Shown piece by piece: positions 35,542 to 48,933 of a DNA stretch of 64,000 nt (position 1 is its first letter; each line of letters begins with the position of its first letter). The notes under the pieces are model-generated. The model was not told where the DNA came from. It worked only from the letters and a program-made list of their open reading frames with translations, and ran no database searches. Position numbers and translations under genes: made by a program. The DNA comes from Mycocentrospora acerina (Eukaryota; Ascomycota; Dothideomycetes; Pleosporales): NCBI GenBank assembly GCA_022701365.1, contig JAKUHH010000027.1, positions 1 through 64,000 on the forward strand, written 5' to 3'.

Positions 35542-36614
35542 GACGCCGCAGTCGATCCTGCTCAAAATAGTATTCGTTCAGGGAGCTTGGATACGTATAA
35601 CGTCTCTCCATCCTCCCGAGAGGGAGATCCGTTCTTATTATTGCGACGAAACAGCAGAGCCGCCGAACCCGTTCCCAGGAGCAGAGGCAAGGGACTTGGC
35701 CTGAGACGATATTGTGCATCATCTGCATTTGGCCTATGGCGGCCTTCTTCCAGATGGCAAGTTCCGCGCAAAATCAAGGACTCTTCTAGCTGCCAGAGCA
35801 AGAGTGTCCCGCACATCCGTCCAAGCGATGGGGGTAGCGAATGCCTGGTCAAACCAGGGTGATGGGACGGAGAAAAGCTCGAGCACTGGTCACCAAGCAG
35901 ACGGAGCAGCCTCCGTCACCCAACTGTGCTGCCGTCAGAATGTGCATGGAATTTGGACTGATATAAGATAGCTTTTGATTGGCATTGCTCCCATGGCCCT
36001 GACCAGCCCCAGCACCTCACGAGGGACGACAGTGGCGTCAGGGAAGAAACGTTCCGATCCCGGGCAAAGACTATGGACCGAACAAGGAGCAAACCCGGCC
36101 CGCCCCATGGCCCACGGAGACAGCTTTTAGATGGAGCCTAGCACAGAAGGGCCAGAAATCGACTCTTTTTCTCATATGCATACGACTTCAGGGACACGCA
36201 CGCCACAGTCGGACTCGACCGGACCCTGCTTATCATTGCAGCTAGAAGAGTAAAATACCGCTTATGTGCCGGTGCTTGGTTTCCCAGAAGGGTTAGCGCT
36301 GCAAGGCACAGGCACGACGCTAGCAGGCCTGCTCCCTTATACCAGTTCTCTGGGAACACCTACCCCGGAGCCAAGCCTTTTCCAGAGATGCAACCGATCC
36401 GTGAAGCCAATCCCGCAGCGGCCGGAAATTGGCCGGGACGGCCCACCATCGAATGCGACTCTGTTGGCTAGCTCTCCGGGTCTATGCTAACCTCATCGCC
36501 ACGCAAAGCGAAGCACTTGCGTGGACCTCAGGATGGGGTGTTGTTATAATGAAGGGCATGTCCTGTCAGCTACCTACCGCAGCCCAGCCCGTCTTCTCTA
36601 CGCTACAGGTCCAA
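35542..36614. other. Divergent intergenic region, GC-richer than the surroundings
   Basis: About 1.1 kb between the SAT4-like gene and the secreted oxidase. Overlapping open frames on both strands look compositional. I find no protein family, so this is treated as promoter sequence. Confidence 0.45.
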
Positions 36615-38359
36615 ATGGCGCGTTTTACGCTCGTGCTCGCGTCCGCGCTCTTCTGCGCTACTTTTGCCAGTTGCCAATCTTCAAGCCGCTGCAAAACCTT
36701 CCCGGGAGACAAGGCGTGGCCGTCCAAGTCCGACTGGGATAGTTTCAACACAACAGTAGGCGGACGTCTGGTGGCGACTGTGCCTCTGGGAACACCATGC
36801 CACGGCTCGACCTACGACGCTGCTGCTTGTGACTATCTAAAGAGCCAGTGGCAGTACGAGAAGATTCAGTATGTACCACTTGCCTGCAAACTAGATGTCA
36901 AGACTAACTCCTCGCTAGCTATGATTCTTCCTCATCTGTAATGGCGCCTTTCTTTGCTAATCAGAGCTGCGACCCCTTCCAGCCACGTGAGCGTCCTTGT
37001 GAGTTTGGCAATTACGTGCGGTACGCCGTTGATGCCTCTGGGCCACTTGACGTCCAGCGAACCATCGCTTTTGCTGCGTCCAAAAACATTCGTCTCGTTG
37101 TGCGCAACACAGGTCACGATTACCTTGGCCGCTCTACCGGAGCAGGCTCATTGGCAGTCTGGACCCACCATCTTAAAAACATCAGCCTTATTAAGGCCTA
37201 CAAAGACTCAACATATAGTGGCTCGGCCTATAAGCTTGGCGCTGGTGTCCAAGGGTTTGAAATCATGACAGCTGCACGGGACAATGGACTAGTGGTTGTT
37301 GGGGGGGAGTGTCCTACCGTTGGCATTGCCGGTGGATATACTCAGGGCGGTGGACATTCGGCAATCAGCACCAGCTTTGGCCTTGCTGCTGACAATGTTC
37401 TGAACTGGGAGGTTGTAACGGCCACTGGTAAGCTCGTAAACGCCAACAAGGTTGAGAACTCTGATCTCTACTGGGCCTTGAATGGCGGTGGCGGCAGCAC
37501 GTATGGCGTGGTGGTTTCGGTGACTGTAAAGGCATTTAAGGACACTGTCTTCGGTGGCGCGTCCTTGTCATTCTTCACCACGGCCAACCCCCAAGAAGTC
37601 TTCTACGACGCAATCCAAGCATTCCACGAAGAGTTGCCTGCCATGGTCGACGCAGGAACCATGGTGGTGCACTACTTTACAACCTCATTTTTCATGATTT
37701 CCCCTCTTACTGCATACAACAAGACTGCGAGCCAGGTCAAGACCATCCTCGCACCCTTTGTCGCCCGACTTGATGCCAAAGGCGTGAATTATACCGCCAC
37801 CTACAGCGAGTACAACACATATTATGGGCATTACGACAAGTACTTCGGCCCTCTTCCTCTTGGTAATATCCAAGTGGGTATTGCGCAGTACGGGACCCGT
37901 TTGATTCCGCGTGCCGTCGTGGGTCAAATTTCACAAACCTGGAGAGCCATTGTCGAGAAGGGCGTAACTTGGATTGGCGTCGGAACCAACGTTAAACCCT
38001 TTGGTTCTTCTAAAACAACATCAGTTCACCCAGCTTGGCGAGATGCCATTGTGCACGCCACTCTGACGCTGCCCTGGAATTTTACTGCCCCGTGGTCGGA
38101 TGCGATCGCAACTCAGGTGAAAATGACAACAGAGATTATGCCTCTTGTCGAGGCTGCAACTCCTGGAAGCGGTTCTTACGTCAACGAAGCTGACTTCCGC
38201 CAACCAAACTTCCAGACAACATTCTGGGGTTCAAACTACAAACAATTACGGAGCATCAAGAGCAAGTGGGATCCTTCAGACTTCTTCTATGCCACGGTCG
38301 GTGTTGGTAGTGAGGTGTGGTCTGTCCAAAATGATGGACGTATGTGCCGTGCAAGCTAA
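36615..38359 (+). CDS. Secreted FAD-linked oxidase, BBE type (bicovalent FAD)
   Basis: Extracellular flavin oxidase of the VAO/BBE family, 564 residues. Exons 36615-36868 and 36919-38359. It begins with a signal peptide (MARFTLVLASALFCATFASC). The FAD domain has RNTGHDYLGRSTGAGSL, whose His attaches FAD, and VVVGGECPTVGIAGGYTQ, whose Cys gives the second bond, followed by GGGHS. Typical later segments are NVLNWEVVTATG and ALNGGGGSTYGVV. The C-terminus KWDPSDFFYATVGVGSE is the BBE block. Several N-glycosylation sequons occur. Secreted fungal members oxidise sugars, oligosaccharides or secondary metabolites; this one's substrate is unknown. It is only distantly similar to the cytosolic oxidase at 7.2 kb. 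Confidence 0.93.
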
Positions 38360-41300
38360 AAGATAGAAATATTTGATCAACGCAGAAAATGAAATGAGAT
38401 AACCTTAGTCTATATATATTAATTCCAATAAAATTCGGCAAGTCTTGCGTCTCAAGTAGAGAACTTCTGTTGTTTTTTCCACTGTGATACCTAAAAAAAA
38501 TTGACAAGTGATGTGTTGCTTTTCTCTCGCACTGCTATGTCGCTCAAGTGAACAACACCTCCGAACATAATGATCTCCACTTTGCTTGGCTGATTGGCAT
38601 CTCAGCCTCGCATACCACAGTTGTGGTCCTTCAAGCGCCCAGGAAGGAACTAGGCTGGTCTGCTATCGGAGAATAAAAATATATTGGAAAGGTTGCTGAT
38701 GCCTTTACCCAAACGAGACTTATTTTAGATTAACTCGATCCAACGGCGCCATGTCCTTCTCGTTCTGGTCATTCTATCACATCCTTGGCCCATAACTCTC
38801 ACCAAGAACTCACTTAACCCATCAGTAACGTTGGATTGTGCATTGCTGCAGCGCACGTATCGTTTTGATATGTTCGTCACGTTGCTCATTTTTCATTGAA
38901 AAATATCCCCATCTCTTCCTTTCTCTTTGGCAAAATTCTTTTTGAGAAGATACAAAGAGTCTGCGCTACGCATGCAAGGTGCCTCTTACCATGATGCTCA
39001 TAGCTAGAGTTCTTTTTGGAAAGTGAATAGTGAGATTCAGAAACAATCTCAAGAATATCATACTCTACTCGATGTGATTTCGAAGTTGTTTTGGCTATGT
39101 GACAGCTAAGACAACGGAGAACAGTAGTGGATATTAGACGAAGTAGGACAGGGATCAAGAAGCGGAGATCACCGTTTAGGTACTTCAACCGACAGGCTTT
39201 GTGAGATCTTGATTCCAACTATCGGTAGACGTTCTGGTACAATCTCGATGCCTGCTTAGTAGGGCTTGGAAGCATATGCGTCGGTTAGACGAGTCAGGCG
39301 AGATTGAGGTGTTGCCATCATAGGACAAATCCCGGATGATAGGTGAATTGGCGTACTAAGTTGTCCGTACCCCACTTTCATATTCGCAATTAATATTGCT
39401 TCTTACGCATCTCTAAGCGAGTTTGTTAACTGCATGCGTTTGAACATACATATAACAATCTCGGCGATTTGCGTCGTTCCGCCTCTGGCACTCGCCACAG
39501 CTTCCGTTTTCTGGGAAATGAAGAAGCGCTGTCAAGATTTTTTACAAACATACGCGATTACTGTTTGGTATTGGCTACACTATTGGATAAAGGTGCAACC
39601 TGTTGAATTTAGCAGAATACAATGGCTAAGCAAACCTTGGACTTAGTACATGCTCATCGCTTGAGATGGCCACTCGTCGCGTCCTCCAAACTATCTGAGC
39701 CCTTTTTGAAAAGTCTAGAAAATGTCCACGGGAAACCAGCGTCATATTTCGGTTCCTACGACTGGACTGAACGACGAGAGTGCCCCTTTGGAGCATCAAG
39801 ACACCGTAGTAGCATGTCCAACACTTCGTTCACTTTCTGCAAATCAATCCTGTGTCCATGGCCTCCCTTGATCAGTGATGTTACGAGTTATCTCTCTGCC
39901 GGCTGCGCTCCTAGATCATGGCATGGTTCAGGAAGGTTATCTCCCACTCTGTACCTGTGCATTTGCTTAGTAACAAAAAAGCTCAAGAGATCTACATAGG
40001 TTCGTTGACTGCTCCAATGACTGCGTTCGTATGTAGCCTCCCAAGTCAAGAGTGGCCCAAACACGTGGCTTATGATTTTCTCGTGGTGGGCTGCAGATCT
40101 CGCACCAAAGTCCGGGGAGGCGGTGAGAAAGATGAACGACTTGCGAAGATAAGCGGTTCATCTTGATAAAAGAGACCCTTGTATCATCTTTGATCTTCTC
40201 CATTCAATTTACTAGTGGGTGCATTAGTCCTCGTCCTGCATCTGCCATAGATTTTATCGTGGCGTCGGCATGCGATCGAGCTGACAGGGTGCTTTCACGT
40301 TTGTCGTCGAAGTTTTATGAATTTCTTTTTCTTGCATCGTAGTCGCTACAGTTAGGAGGGGCTTCTTTAGGGAGTACTCGAAGAGAAGCCATGCACTATC
40401 ATTTTAGCTGCATGTTTCTTAGTGCCTTAACAGTGACTTGATATATGCTCGCTTCAGCAACTTCTCAATAAAATTTTACAGATAATGTTTATTGCATCTA
40501 ATTGAAGACAGATGACTGCTCTGCATCCGGCACCTTCTTAGCATCGGCAGCGGTTTCCTCTGTACTAGATTTTTAATAGCTCAATAGGTATTCAGCCATA
40601 GGCGGCTAGAAGCTCACGCCTGACCTTGCATATACTTGCAGAAGCCTGGCCAGCAGGGGGAAATGTCGGCTACATGCATGTTTTGTTCCTGAAGCATAGA
40701 ACTGCCTCCTACAGCATACCACAAACTCTCGAGCTGAGTCCAGCTTCGACTGTCTATTTATGATGGAATATCCTGGTCTCTTTGGATGCGAGTTCCATCA
40801 CTGTGCCCCAGAACTACCATGTTTGGACTTCACATCACAGGAGAAGATTTCATATCAGTGTACTACTCCATCGGAGAACTGAAGATTAAGACATGGAAGC
40901 AGAAGGCGAAGATCTGCCGCCCATGCCGCCCTCCGTCCATTTACGTGCGGGAGCAGGAAAACGTGGAAGGCGTCGGACGGCAGGCCAGAAGTAAGCCGCG
41001 GCCTCGGGAATCTGTATTGTATTTACCGAGAAGAGCATGGGGCTGCGTCCATGTCCGCTTCTGGTGATACCGTGGGAACTTGCAGCGAGACTTTCTCTCT
41101 CTTTCGTGCTACCAAAAAGCATCAAGGCAGCGCTGAACATCTCTGATAAGCGATAGTGCGATGCCGCGCTCATATTTGGACGTTTGTTCGGCCAATTTCG
41201 ACGTCGTGAGCCGTGGCACAAGGGTGAGCAGATTGAAAGGCGCGAAGGACGGCACTAGCCACCACGCTAGTACAATGAATGATACGACAAGCGGGTCGGA

Positions 41301-44300
41301 ATAATGCGCGCGCAACTGCAGATACGAGGCTGCGAACCACTAGCAGATTTTAGTGACTGACGATGCCTTTCTCCGCTGACAACGGGCCGAAAGGAAATGT
41401 GGTGGGATCGCGTCTGCGCCATGTGACAGCCGTGATCCCGCAATTGCAGGTGGCGCGTGGGTTTTCCTGCACGTGGCAGCCTTCCCTTGACAGGCAGGCG
41501 TTCCTTTTTACGTGCGTAAGGTCTTTTTCCACTTGTTATCATCGTCTATTTAAAATCCTGGCTGAATGACTGACGGAGATGCTGACATGTGTGCTCAACA
41601 CACCCGATCTCTTGAAGAGCAGCGCACACAATTAGATTCATCCAACGCGCAACAAATTAGTATTCCTGCACTACGAAATCATCCTTGCACCATTCCGTTT
41701 CCTTCAGCTCGAGCATCACGGGATCCACTTCACGCGTGGGCGACCACCTACCCTTGTTTCGTGCCGTCTCGGTCATTGCCTTGCCTCTCTGTACAGCCTA
41801 CCCTACATGCAAAGGCTCATTACTTGACCTGATCAGGAATGGGAAGCCGCCAAGAGACCTCACTGAGATATCATTCAATGTGCAGCCGTCTCACGTTCTG
41901 GTGTGTACTCTTATCAGGGTCCTTTGTATCGACAACATCAATTAAATATCAAAGCACATGCCAACTGTCACCTCTTGCTCCTTGACAAGAATATCGTGCT
42001 AGACAATAGTCCTAATGTCGGAACATGACTGATGGCCAAGTTTAGGCTGATCCGCCGCTAAAATATCGATGAATACATGTAGCGATGAACGCGTGATTAA
42101 CTGCAGAGCTGAAAAGTTAAAAATGACTGCTATGATCTCAAGAGCACAGAAGCAAAGCAAACTATACCCATTAGATCCAACATGACTCGTTGTCGAACAT
42201 CTTGTCGAAATTCCTTGTTGTGAAAAACATGGTTAGAAAGTTGTTCCTTTGCACATATCGTGACTTCGTTTCCAGGTGTTTTGGACTACATTTGTGATTT
42301 TGGGACCAGCAATAGTAGATAAGACATGAGTTATAGCGCAATTGCATAATTTAGATCTATGAAGAGTTTTCAAGATGCAATTTGTTACACAATTGATTGT
42401 CCACACTAGATAGTTTTTAATGGATTAACCTAACTGAGTACGTAAACGACGACTTTCCAGGTGGATGTATCTGATCTGCTATAGCGACATTTCTTGATAC
42501 TGTGTGCTTGCCGTAGCTACCAATAGTGACATGATCACAGCGCCATGGTTCTCCCTTTGACGCATTAGACACACAGGGACTCGGATTTCGTTGGCGTGGC
42601 TCGTACAGAAATTGCTCTTTAAATGAGTACGCGGCACGGACTAAGTACCATCATGCCAGGCTGTCGTATTTTTACTGGTAAATACGATGTATCATTCATT
42701 TGTGTAGCTGAGATTTGGTTGGTAGCCCCCCTATCCAACAGATCAAGTCGACGTAAGAAAGCATCACCCAGTGTTTAATTCAGGACGAGTTGAAAATAAA
42801 AATTCATTGTTAGTGAACTTTTCAGTTATCATGATTAAACAGTGAAATCTTATCATACCAAATTTGAGGGCGTATCGTACATTTTGGAGGATATTGGAAA
42901 GATGTTATTGTCTACAACTCGCACGCTATGATGATTTTGGCTCTACCGAATATAAAGTAATACAAACAGCTCAAATTATGATGAATCTTAGTACGAAAAA
43001 GTCGTTCAATTTGGAACTGTTTTATTTGAAGGATGTCAGTATCTGAGTGTTTCAGTACGAGTTTGCAATACAACTGGTTCTTCGAGCCTTGGCACCTTCC
43101 TAAGGTTAAGTTCACTAAAATGAGAACAGTATTTGTATTTTTTATAAGCATTGCACTCTAGAACTCTAGAATATATACCAATCGGCTATAGTATAAGCCG
43201 TTGCTGTTGTTAACAAGTGACACCGTTGATCCCTTAGCAAGCATGATGATTCGTAAGGTAGCATTTACACTTGTCCTACTTTCAGTTGAACTGGCAACCG
43301 CACATGAAATTGCCAAACAGATGTGATCTAATTGCTTTGACGTTCTTATACCGATATCTAGTAGTGGTTTGGGAGAACCTTTCAATACTTTTCCCTCTTA
43401 TGACCTCTGAATTACTTACGGATATCATTCATTAGCCAGCCCAATATTTTTTACTTAATTGTTATCTCATGTTTGGTTTCAAACTGGATATCATACCGAA
43501 CCATCGATATTACATCCTTTCGGGTAAATTCATGATATAGCGATTGATATGTAACTTCTACGGAAATACCTCGCCTTTGCACCTATTGAAGAACTAGTAC
43601 TTCAGAATAATTTTCGCAGTGCATCGCCCAGCAGGATCAATCCACTCGACCAAGTACCGTGACGAAATTGCCACGCTATAGCTTTACTCTGTTGCAGCAG
43701 GCAACTAAAAAGAACAAGAACATACTTTACATTGGATCTTCGTAGAATAGTTATATTGTATTCTTACAATAGTGTTCCTGCTGAAAGCACACCAGGCTTG
43801 TGGGCACATCTTCACCTACCATGACTAGCTCAATCAGCTGGCCTGCTCCACTGTTGGATTCTCTCATCATCTTCTCAGAGGACAGTTTCGATACTGTAGT
43901 TTACTGTCAATCTTTGAAGGGCAATCACATCGAATGATTTGTCGTAATTCATATTCGACGTGACACGTTTGTGTCAGCGAAGCCATCGGACTGAAAAATC
44001 TTGCCTCCAAGTCTGTCAGTGAAGAATTCACAGATGTCGACATAAATCAACATGCACCGACATGCCTAACGGAGCAAGTCTTTTATCTTATTAAAGAAAT
44101 AAATTCTGCGTTAAGTAGTCTCCCGTAGTTTTACAGTCGACACTGAGTTTACGGCAAATGCTGCTAAGTTCCTTGAACATAGCCGATACTGTGAGCATTG
44201 ATCTCATGAGAGGCTACGGACCAATGGCCATTGCAAACTGAAAACCGGCTCAACACCACAAACCTTGAATATTACTTCACCGGAGAGTGACGCTTGCCAC

Positions 44301-45777
44301 GGAGTGAGACTTTCATACCGAAACAGTAGGTTGAGCCCACCGACCACAGTGTATAAAACACTACTAGGAATTACTTGAGTAGTTATGGTAGAGTCATGCA
44401 CATAAGATCTGGACTTTGCATCTGCCGCGAAGCCAATTTAGACTCGATCAAAAGTTTGGGTCTGGTCTTCAATCTCCAAATGAATCATTCAACAGCCTCA
44501 TAAGAAAATCTGAGCACTTTCTAAGTAATTCAGATTTTCAATTTATTGGAAATGATTTGAAGCTCAACGTCTTAGTTCTCGTAGCAGTGCTAGCCATAGG
44601 TGCTGCGTTCTTTTAAACATTCAATGTGCCGATATTAGGTCGCACGAAACTTCGAGCTGTTACGAAATCGTGCTTCTAATTTTCTCTTAGAATTCACTTG
44701 CTCTTAAATTTCTATTTGCGGGCATATTTAGAGAGTTGATTGCAAAGTCAAGTCATTTTAATGCAGAAGCTCTCTTTTTAACTAAAAACTCCTCTTGTAG
44801 ACAACATCTCGTCCTGCATACATGTCGTTATTGCTTCTTGGAGTAGCTTCGCTTAGAGCTAGTTGTGTCTCTGTGGCAGTGTCTCCCTCATGCGAAAAAG
44901 TAATCCTTATGTCGTTGAATGGTCACATTGTCAGCACACGGCTCTATCTAACTGTGCCATGCAAGCCAAAAAGGTACTATGATATATTGTCTGATAGATC
45001 ACGAGATGGAACAGTACATTTCCTCCGTGAATAAGTTAACGGGATTCTGCTACACGTTAGGTGGACAAATCCTAACACGAATCTCCAAAGTCTTGTCTCT
45101 TATCAAAACTATTCTAAAAGACGCGATTTTCGCTCGTTTACAAATCTAGTGTGAGAAGAAAGTTTGGTTACATAAACTTATGTGCTTGGATATTCATTCA
45201 GTTTAAATAAAAAATAAAAGTGAAGCTTGAATTTTGACTACGAGTCTTGCTCAGTAGCATCGCACCGCGGTCGAAGAAGAAGATCATTGGTAGAAAACCT
45301 AAAATTTTCCTCGAATTCTTAAATTTTAAATTCACCTGAGTCTTGTATTGATCACAAGATTCCCCAACTCATTTTTCAAATCCTTTTAGTTAGTTTGACA
45401 AGATACTATTGCTCATCATGTTTGGCATTCAGACGAGTAGGTAGCTTGTTATGTCGTGTGGAGCATATTAAACTACGAGTACTACAGCCTGAGATCGAAT
45501 TTTTTTTGGGCTGTGGGAGTTTACAATTATTATGTTATATTGTTGGCGTATATTTGGTCTAACAGAGTAGAGAGCATCTGAAGAGTCTTTCGTTAGAAAA
45601 TTGATCATTACCTATTTATAGTACAATGTAGTACAACCCCTAATGCAGCAGGTACATATTTGCCATGAGTCACTTTTCGAATTAACTATTGAATATAGGT
45701 TAATTCTTCATACAGGTGCTAAACGAGTAATCGAAGTAATGACTGTAAGATTTCTGGACAAGAAGCAAGCTATCTTA
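38360..45777. other. Gene desert of 7.4 kb, AT-rich with decayed sequence
   Basis: No gene can be supported. Open frames are short (up to about 125 codons), on both strands, and lack family features. By eye the sequence is AT-rich with many TA steps, apart from a GC-richer patch at about 40.9-41.8 kb. One copy of the 32.7-kb repeat lies at 44.9 kb. The picture fits old transposon debris, perhaps touched by repeat-induced point mutation; this is an impression and not a computed index. Confidence 0.5.
44941..45034 (+). repeat. Dispersed repeat, copy B
   Basis: Matches the copy at 32696-32791 in the same orientation, sharing tgtgccatgcaagccaa and gagatggaacag and similar flanks. The two copies are about 12 kb apart. 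The copy lies inside the gene desert. Confidence 0.65.
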
Positions 45778-47408
45778 TTATAATGCGAACCGGAAATCTG
45801 GGTGCTTATCACCCAGTCCCTTCAAACTTTCGTCGAGTACTTCCGGCATCTCTGCTCTCTTCTTATCACGAATCTCATTCTCACGCTTGCATCCAAACCA
45901 CGTTACAGTGGCGGCCAAAGCTCCCATACAAGCCAACCCTAAACCAGTGCTGAACCCAGTATGGAACTTGGGCGCTTCTTTGAACAAAAAGACGTTTGAA
46001 CTGACGAATGCGCCTGCGGTACCGAAATTAATGATAGCTGCAATAGCCACCGCCCGTTGGTATCCACTCCCTGTATTAATAGATACCCAGATAATTGATA
46101 TCGGCATCGCAAGGTAACAACCACATGCGATGAAGAACATGCCCATATAACGCACTTTTGGGCTTGCAGGGTAAACTATTTCGACAATAAGACCAGAGGC
46201 AAGCACAGCCCAACCTAGCAGGTAAAAGTAGTAACGACGTTGCAGCCACTCACTCATGTAAGCGAAAACTACAGAAAAGACAGCGCCAACAAGATACACA
46301 GGGATAGTGTGGATCTGAGCTTGTGTTGCGGTGTAGCCGAGGCCCTTCAGAATAGTCGGTTGGAAATTTGCAAGGGAGTTTGCGTTTTCCGTTACGCCGA
46401 GATTCATGGCAACACTTAGATGATGTCAGTATGGTGATAGATCATATGGAGCTCGAGTTGTGCCTCACCCAGCCCAGATTTTCCAATCTTTGAGGTAATG
46501 AAGAGCTTTTTTGAAATTTATGTCATCCTCAGCAACATGACCTCCGTCAGCTCTGATACGAGCAAGTAATAGCGCGTGGTCATCTGGCGACAAAAAATTG
46601 CAATTCTCAGGAAATGGCGGCACGACTGGCCAGCATGCTACACTAACAAAAATGGTCACACAGCCCTCAATGATGAAAATCCTATCCACTCAGTCAGCCA
46701 CCAGTCTACTGCTTTGTATGTAATGAAAGATTTGAACTTACCACCTCCAGGCAGCATATCCAGCGGTACCATCCATTCTCGCAATCAGAGATGATACAAA
46801 GCCGTTGATGGCTCCGGCGACGATACCTGCAGTACAGAAGAAGACGAAGCGAGTCAAATACTCAACTCTGGTGTAGTATGCACCAATCAGGTAGGCGGCA
46901 CCAGAGATATAAGCTGCTTCAGCCATACCCTCCAAAAGGCGACAAACCACAAGTTGCTCCCATCGCTTCACAAGGCCACATCCTATGACAGTTATGCCCC
47001 AGCCGAACATCATGACGCAAAGTGTCTTCGGTCCATACTTCTTGAACGCAATTTGCAACGGAATACCAGCCACTAGGTATCCAAGATTAAAGACCCAGAC
47101 ACATATGTTAAACCGTTGACCAATGAGTTTCAGCTCTTTTTCCATGCCTTGAATTTTTGCATTTCCGATGTTGGCTCTTGAGCACCATATTAGCCTTCAG
47201 ACAGACTAGTTGTATGTACAACTTCTTACCGATCAATGAAGTTCACAAGGTACAAAATCCAAAGGACTGGTAATATTCGGAGGTCGAGCTTTCGCAACAG
47301 TCGCCGCTCAGCACCGCGGTCGAAAGGAGGCTCAAGTGAGGACAGCACAGGACACGGTGATGAGTCCCGAGCAAAAGCGCCTTTTTCTAGAGAACCTACA
47401 TCAACCAT
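45778..47408 (-). CDS. MFS transporter, anion:cation symporter (DAL5/allantoate permease-like)
   Basis: Twelve-helix uptake carrier of the ACS family, which moves carboxylates, vitamins or allantoate. Exons 47408-47230, 47176-46742, 46681-46469 and 46414-45778 give 487 residues. Signatures: RRLLRKLDLRILPVLWILYL (TM1), FIDRANIGNAKIQGM across the first splice (the ACS motif), FKKYGPKTLCVMMFGWG (loop 2-3) and CRLLEGMAEAAYISGAAYLI (TM4). The half-way LPENCNFLSPDD-like motif appears as FPENCNFLSPDD. The C-terminal half has TMs 7-12 and ends with a short polar tail. It stands alone beside the gene desert, so its substrate cannot be inferred from neighbours. Confidence 0.9.
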
Positions 47409-48933
47409 TGTGAAAACGAAGTATGTGATTGGAAGAAATAGACAAATGCTATCAATATCGTCGCACAATGAGATGATGGAATGTCTATTGCAAATTTAAA
47501 CGATGAATGACCCTGCAAGGCAAAGTAAACTGAGGATGAATACAAAAATCATAAGATGACACAGTATTTTCGATTCTGGATATTTCTCAAATGGAAGTTA
47601 TAAGTGGGGATAATAGCCACCGATCAAAGTACTCCAGGGTGTTGGAGTCAGTCGCTCGAGAAGCTGCATAATTTTCGGAGAATGGGGTGATATCAAGGAA
47701 TGTAACCCACTAGGTATTCGCCGTAGTAAACCCGCAGATGTCTAGGACAAGCAACAACTGAAATGTTCGAGAATCAGTAATGTCAGCACATCCCTATGAT
47801 TCTATTGGTTTTTTGCAGTGGCACCACCATGTTTACCCGTGCTAGCTTATAATGCTGGATTCAAAACAAGACCCGCTAGGGCGTCGACTAACTACTTGGT
47901 TCCTACTACGCCACATCATAATACCGCAAGTTAAGGAAATACTTAGTCATTATATAATTGGCAAATCCTATTCGGTCGCAGTACTTAGATCTTAGCCTAT
48001 CATTGTGCTACAGTTTCGGAGAACTACTCGATTTTAGCATTGGCCCGCTGCCAAACCTTGGCGCGATCCAAGCATTCGGGCTCCTTCGCAACGTTGTGTT
48101 CCTTCGGCAGCGGCATAAACTTCCCCGTTGACCCCAGTCCGTTATTTGAACTCGCTTGCATACTGTTTGAAACTTCAATGTGGATTTATCAAGAGATGTT
48201 TGCAAAGGAATGCGCTTATCACGGTGAAGGCACCCATGGAAAAGTTCAGTAATATGATCGAGTCATTACAAGCTATCTGGTATAGAGTTGGACGCCGTAT
48301 CAGACAAATCCAAACTCAGTACTGGAATCTCGAGCTCAAGCAGCATTTCGTCAGGCCAAGTTTCGTCATGCAGTTCAAACATACAAGAAGAATTCACTAC
48401 GTTGATCGCAAAATTCATACTGCGACGCTGAAGTAGCAGATACGCCGGACCTAGACACGGTGAGGGTGTTGATGCAACACGGAGACGCTCGAGCAGGCTA
48501 ATCTCGCTAAGAGAAATATCGATGCTGTCTTGCATCTTCATCGCTTAGGGCGACATGGACGGTTCGGTCCGAATCATCCTTCCCTCATAACCCATGCTCA
48601 AACGCACCTCAACTGTACGTAGATACTTTCAGTGGTTATTCAAGAGCTCCTGAAGAGTCTAGACGGCTCTCTTGCTGAGCATTCAGAACTGTGACATCTG
48701 AAAACAATGGCCCGTAGTGCAGCACATTATACTCGGTCGCTCTATATCACCGACTTGGTACACGGAATGATCCTTCTCTGCACAGAGTGGGACAGTCTAT
48801 TACAAATTGTCATTCCAGCACTAGCTTAATAAATCTGCACAGATTTTTTCTTTGATTCAATATTGTGACGCTCTTCTTGCTCAAGGATGGTCCATAAAGT
48901 TAACCTACAAACAAATCGACGCTTCGGCACAAT
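47409..48933. other. Intergenic region, possibly with gene remnants
   Basis: 1.5 kb between divergently oriented genes. A minus-strand frame of 91 codons at 48266-48541 and overlapping short frames at 48008-48252 look weakly protein-like but are broken and match no family. I leave them unannotated. Confidence 0.45.

Noticed and set aside
35587..36490. Several long overlapping frames upstream of the secreted oxidase
   Set aside because: They occur on both strands in a GC-richer segment and resemble no protein; composition explains them.
39434..40203. Overlapping frames in the gene desert
   Set aside because: They lie in different frames, overlap on both strands and show no domain.
45255..45280. 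gcaccgcggtcgaa, also found at about 47310 in the MFS gene
   Set aside because: The identity covers only 14 bases and flanks do not align, so a decayed paralogue is not supported.
48008..48541. Minus-strand frames of 65 and 91 codons
   Set aside because: They are discontinuous, have no family features and lack convincing splice sites.
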